Source: an uncultured Sphingobacteriales bacterium (GTDB lineage: Bacteria > Bacteroidota > Bacteroidia > Chitinophagales > Chitinophagaceae). Taken from it: a DNA stretch of 23,794 nucleotides. Under the pieces are notes generated by a model. The model searched no databases. It had not been told where the DNA came from and saw nothing but the letters and a program-made list of their open reading frames with translations. Both the position numbers and the translations under genes were made by a program. This document shows positions 21,701-23,794 of this stretch, piece after piece; the stretch's first letter is position 1, and each line of letters opens with the position of its first letter. Location of the stretch: the NCBI GenBank assembly GCA_946887085.1, contig CAMPKG010000008.1:1-23794 (forward strand), read 5' to 3'.

Positions 21701-23794
21701 TTAGCTTGCTTCTTTCAATAATGACTTCTGGCGCTGAAGCTCATTGCCGATATTTTCTGCAACATATATCTCATGCAGCAGTGCACGTACATCTGCAAAA
21801 GAGTTAACAAAATAAGTTGCTGCGGAGACGTTAGTGCCGACCTTAATGGTAATCGCATCATCCGGCATAGCTTTGAACGTATCTTCATCTGTGTGGTCAT
21901 CGCCGATGGCCATCACAAAATCAAATTGGTCCCTTTCCAGCCAGCGTTTGGCAGCTTTGCCTTTGTTCACTGCTATGCTCTTTATCTCTATCACTTTATC
22001 TCCCTGGAGCATTTGCAATCCCTGGTCGGCTACAAAGTGCTTGATGTCCGCCATTAGCTCATGCGCGCGGAGTTGGCCAAGTCCTTCTTCAACACGGCGG
22101 TAGTGCCAAACAAGTGAAAAGCTTTTTTCCTCGATGAATGCTCCGGGTGTACGGCGCGTATAGAGGTCCATTACATGATAGATCTCTTGCCGCCATTCAT
22201 TGTTCAGGTCGCGACGGCTACGCCATTGTTTACCATGTTCTTTGTACCAGGCTCCATGTTCGGCGATCATGTCCACCGGTAAATGCCCCAGCCACGCATC
22301 AAGCGTATGGTAGTCGCGGCCACTGGTTATTACAACTGTATTTGCAGGGTCTGTTGCGAGGTTGCCCAGCATTTTCAGAAGATCCTCGTCGGGTACGGCT
22401 GCATTTACCTGTTTATGGAAAGGCACCAGTGTTCCATCATAATCGAGGAATATAAGCCGCTTTTGGCCATAGTAATAACGAATGCCGATCTTCTGCTGTA
22501 TGGGCTGGCTGATGAGGCGGGTAGAAAAGTCCTGCTGCTGTGCTTTTACTTCTTCCAGCTTGTCCATAATATTCTTTACCCAGTTATGTATATCAAACTT
22601 GGACACTATTTGCTGCATCGAACTCATGCGACGCTTCTGCTCATCTTCGGGCATATTTAACGCCTGGTATATCTTGTCAGCAAAATCCCACATATCGTTG
22701 GGATTGATCATTATCGCATCAGACAATTCCCGGGAAGCCCCGGCAGTTTCACTCAGTATCAATATTCCTTTCTGATCAAGTTTGCTGGCCACATATTCCT
22801 TGCTCACGAGGTTCATACCGTCGCGCATAGGTGTGACGAGTGCTACATCTGCAGCTTTGTAAAGGGCAGATAACAAATGTATCGGGAAAGAACGGTAGAA
22901 ATGCTGTATTGGCTGCCAGCCAAGCGTGCTGAACCTGCCGTTGATCTCGCTGACAAGCCTGTTCATTTCTTCTTTCAGTTCTTTGTATTTTGGTACCGTA
23001 TCGCGCGATGGCACTACCAGTTGTATCATGGTCACCTTTCCGCGCAGCTCAGGGTGGCGCTCGAGAAACAGCTGGTAAGCGCGGAGCCTTGGAATGATCC
23101 CTTTGCTGTAGTCCAGCCTGTCGATGGAAATGACCAGCTTGTTGTGATTGATAAGCTGGCGGAGCTTGCGCTCGTTGCGGCGCGTTGTATTCTCCTCTGC
23201 CAGCGACCTGTATTTTTTATAGTCGATGCTGATCGGGAAAGCGTCGACGGTTACCTGCCTTGTACCCAGCGCAATTTCGTTTGCCATGCAGTCTACATTC
23301 AGTATACGCGTAGCAGCGCTGAGGAAGTGGCGCACGTCATCATAAGTTTGGAAGCCTACCACATCGGCGCCAAGCACACCTTCTATCAGCTCTTTGCGCC
23401 AGGGCAGAATCCTGAATATCTCGAAAGACGGGAAAGGAATGTGCTGAAAGAAACCGATGCTGATGTCGGGTATCTTGTCGCGTATCATCTGCGGCAGGAG
23501 CATCAGCTGATAATCGTGTATCCAGATGATATCGTCTTTTGTGGCAATTTTTAATATTTCGGCTGCAAACTTTTGATTGACACTTTTATACGATTCCCAA
23601 TATTGTGGATTGTAAGTAGTGTACGTGGGGAAATAGTGAAACAATGGCCAAAGGGTCTCATTCGAAAAACCTTCGTAAAAATCATTGATCTCCTGCTGTG
23701 TCAGAAAAACTGGCTGAAGATTTTTTTGCTGCAGTTCGTTAGTGACATCGGCACGGCGATCGTCTTCCACGATACCGCCGGGCCAGCCTATCCA
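21701..23794 (-). CDS. Trehalose-6-phosphate synthase / trehalose-6-phosphate phosphatase fusion (5' end outside window)
   Basis: The frame is open to the right edge, giving 697 residues; the start lies beyond 23794. The first visible residues, WIGWPGG, belong near the N-terminus of a GT20 trehalose-6-phosphate synthase, so only a short piece is missing. The synthase domain shows WIHDYQLMLLP, FFQHIPFPS, SIDRLDYSKGI (UDP-glucose phosphate-binding Arg and Lys) and RDGMNLVSKEY. A HAD-type phosphatase domain follows, with FLDYDGTLVPF (nucleophile Asp), VVITSGRDYHTLD, NKGKAAKRWL and AIGDDHTDEDTF. Together they make trehalose from UDP-glucose and glucose-6-phosphate in two steps, for osmotic and desiccation protection. 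The fused form is common in Bacteroidota. Both active sites look intact. Confidence 0.95.
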   Translation of the reverse strand, partial: WIGWPGGIVEDDRRADVTNELQQKNLQPVFLTQQEINDFYEGFSNETLWPLFHYFPTYTTYNPQYWESYKSVNQKFAAEILKIATKDDIIWIHDYQLMLLPQMIRDKIPDISIGFFQHIPFPSFEIFRILPWRKELIEGVLGADVVGFQTYDDVRHFLSAATRILNVDCMANEIALGTRQVTVDAFPISIDYKKYRSLAEENTTRRNERKLRQLINHNKLVISIDRLDYSKGIIPRLRAYQLFLERHPELRGKVTMIQLVVPSRDTVPKYKELKEEMNRLVSEINGRFSTLGWQPIQHFYRSFPIHLLSALYKAADVALVTPMRDGMNLVSKEYVASKLDQKGILILSETAGASRELSDAIMINPNDMWDFADKIYQALNMPEDEQKRRMSSMQQIVSKFDIHNWVKNIMDKLEEVKAQQQDFSTRLISQPIQQKIGIRYYYGQKRLIFLDYDGTLVPFHKQVNAAVPDEDLLKMLGNLATDPANTVVITSGRDYHTLDAWLGHLPVDMIAEHGAWYKEHGKQWRSRRDLNNEWRQEIYHVMDLYTRRTPGAFIEEKSFSLVWHYRRVEEGLGQLRAHELMADIKHFVADQGLQMLQGDKVIEIKSIAVNKGKAAKRWLERDQFDFVMAIGDDHTDEDTFKAMPDDAITIKVGTNVSAATYFVNSFADVRALLHEIYVAENIGNELQRQKSLLKEAS

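Noticed and set aside
22877..23554. 225-codon forward frame opposite the trehalose synthase domain
   Set aside because: It is a shadow of a strongly conserved GT20 domain.

Overview
The window looks like a chromosomal piece of a Bacteroidota genome, most likely a Chitinophagaceae-type soil or freshwater bacterium. This is inferred from gene content: a DUF6766-type membrane protein, kynurenine 3-monooxygenase, a large Bacteroidota-style signal peptidase I, aryl-polyene/flexirubin-type ketosynthases with a halogenase, and a fused trehalose-phosphate synthase/phosphatase beside a GH15 enzyme. Several TAnnTTTG-like promoter boxes, few Shine-Dalgarno sequences and occasional TTG/GTG starts fit the same assignment. 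Genus cannot be fixed from sequence alone.

Layout. 1-2211 (+): an edge-truncated dispersed repeat, a four-helix membrane protein (203-856), a lipoprotein (881-1411), a palindromic repeat and a PPOX-fold flavoprotein (1669-2211). 2212-3059 has no gene; it holds two palindromic repeats and several hairpins. 3060-6236 (-) is the outstanding gene: an AT-rich 1058-codon fusion of a reverse transcriptase (YVDD) and a C-terminal nitrilase domain with an intact Glu-Lys-Cys triad. This is the architecture of the UG1/DRT type 1 antiphage reverse transcriptases. Its upstream leader holds a duplicated hairpin-bearing segment, and the DNA on both sides is repeat-rich. 6519-7738 holds three small unrecognised genes.

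7804-10882 (-): kmo followed by recJ, overlapping by 14 bases. 11124-12745 (+): lepB and a small lipoprotein cytochrome c, closed by a strong bidirectional terminator shared with a convergent outer-membrane beta-barrel protein (12779-13435, -).

13548-19055 (+) is a compact secondary-metabolite operon: SAM methyltransferase, flavin-dependent halogenase, a short nucleophile-less ketosynthase-like protein, a 74-codon unknown, a complete ketosynthase and a chain-length-factor-like partner. It looks like the chain-building and ring-tailoring part of a flexirubin/aryl-polyene pathway. No acyl carrier protein, ketoreductase, dehydratase or transporter is visible, so these must be supplied from elsewhere.

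19121-23794 concerns carbohydrate metabolism: a GH15 glucoamylase/trehalase-like enzyme (+), a secreted protein of unknown function (-), and a trehalose-6-phosphate synthase/phosphatase (-) cut by the right edge. A perfect 16-bp terminator hairpin lies downstream of the latter.

No tRNA, rRNA, CRISPR array, transposase or integrase was seen.
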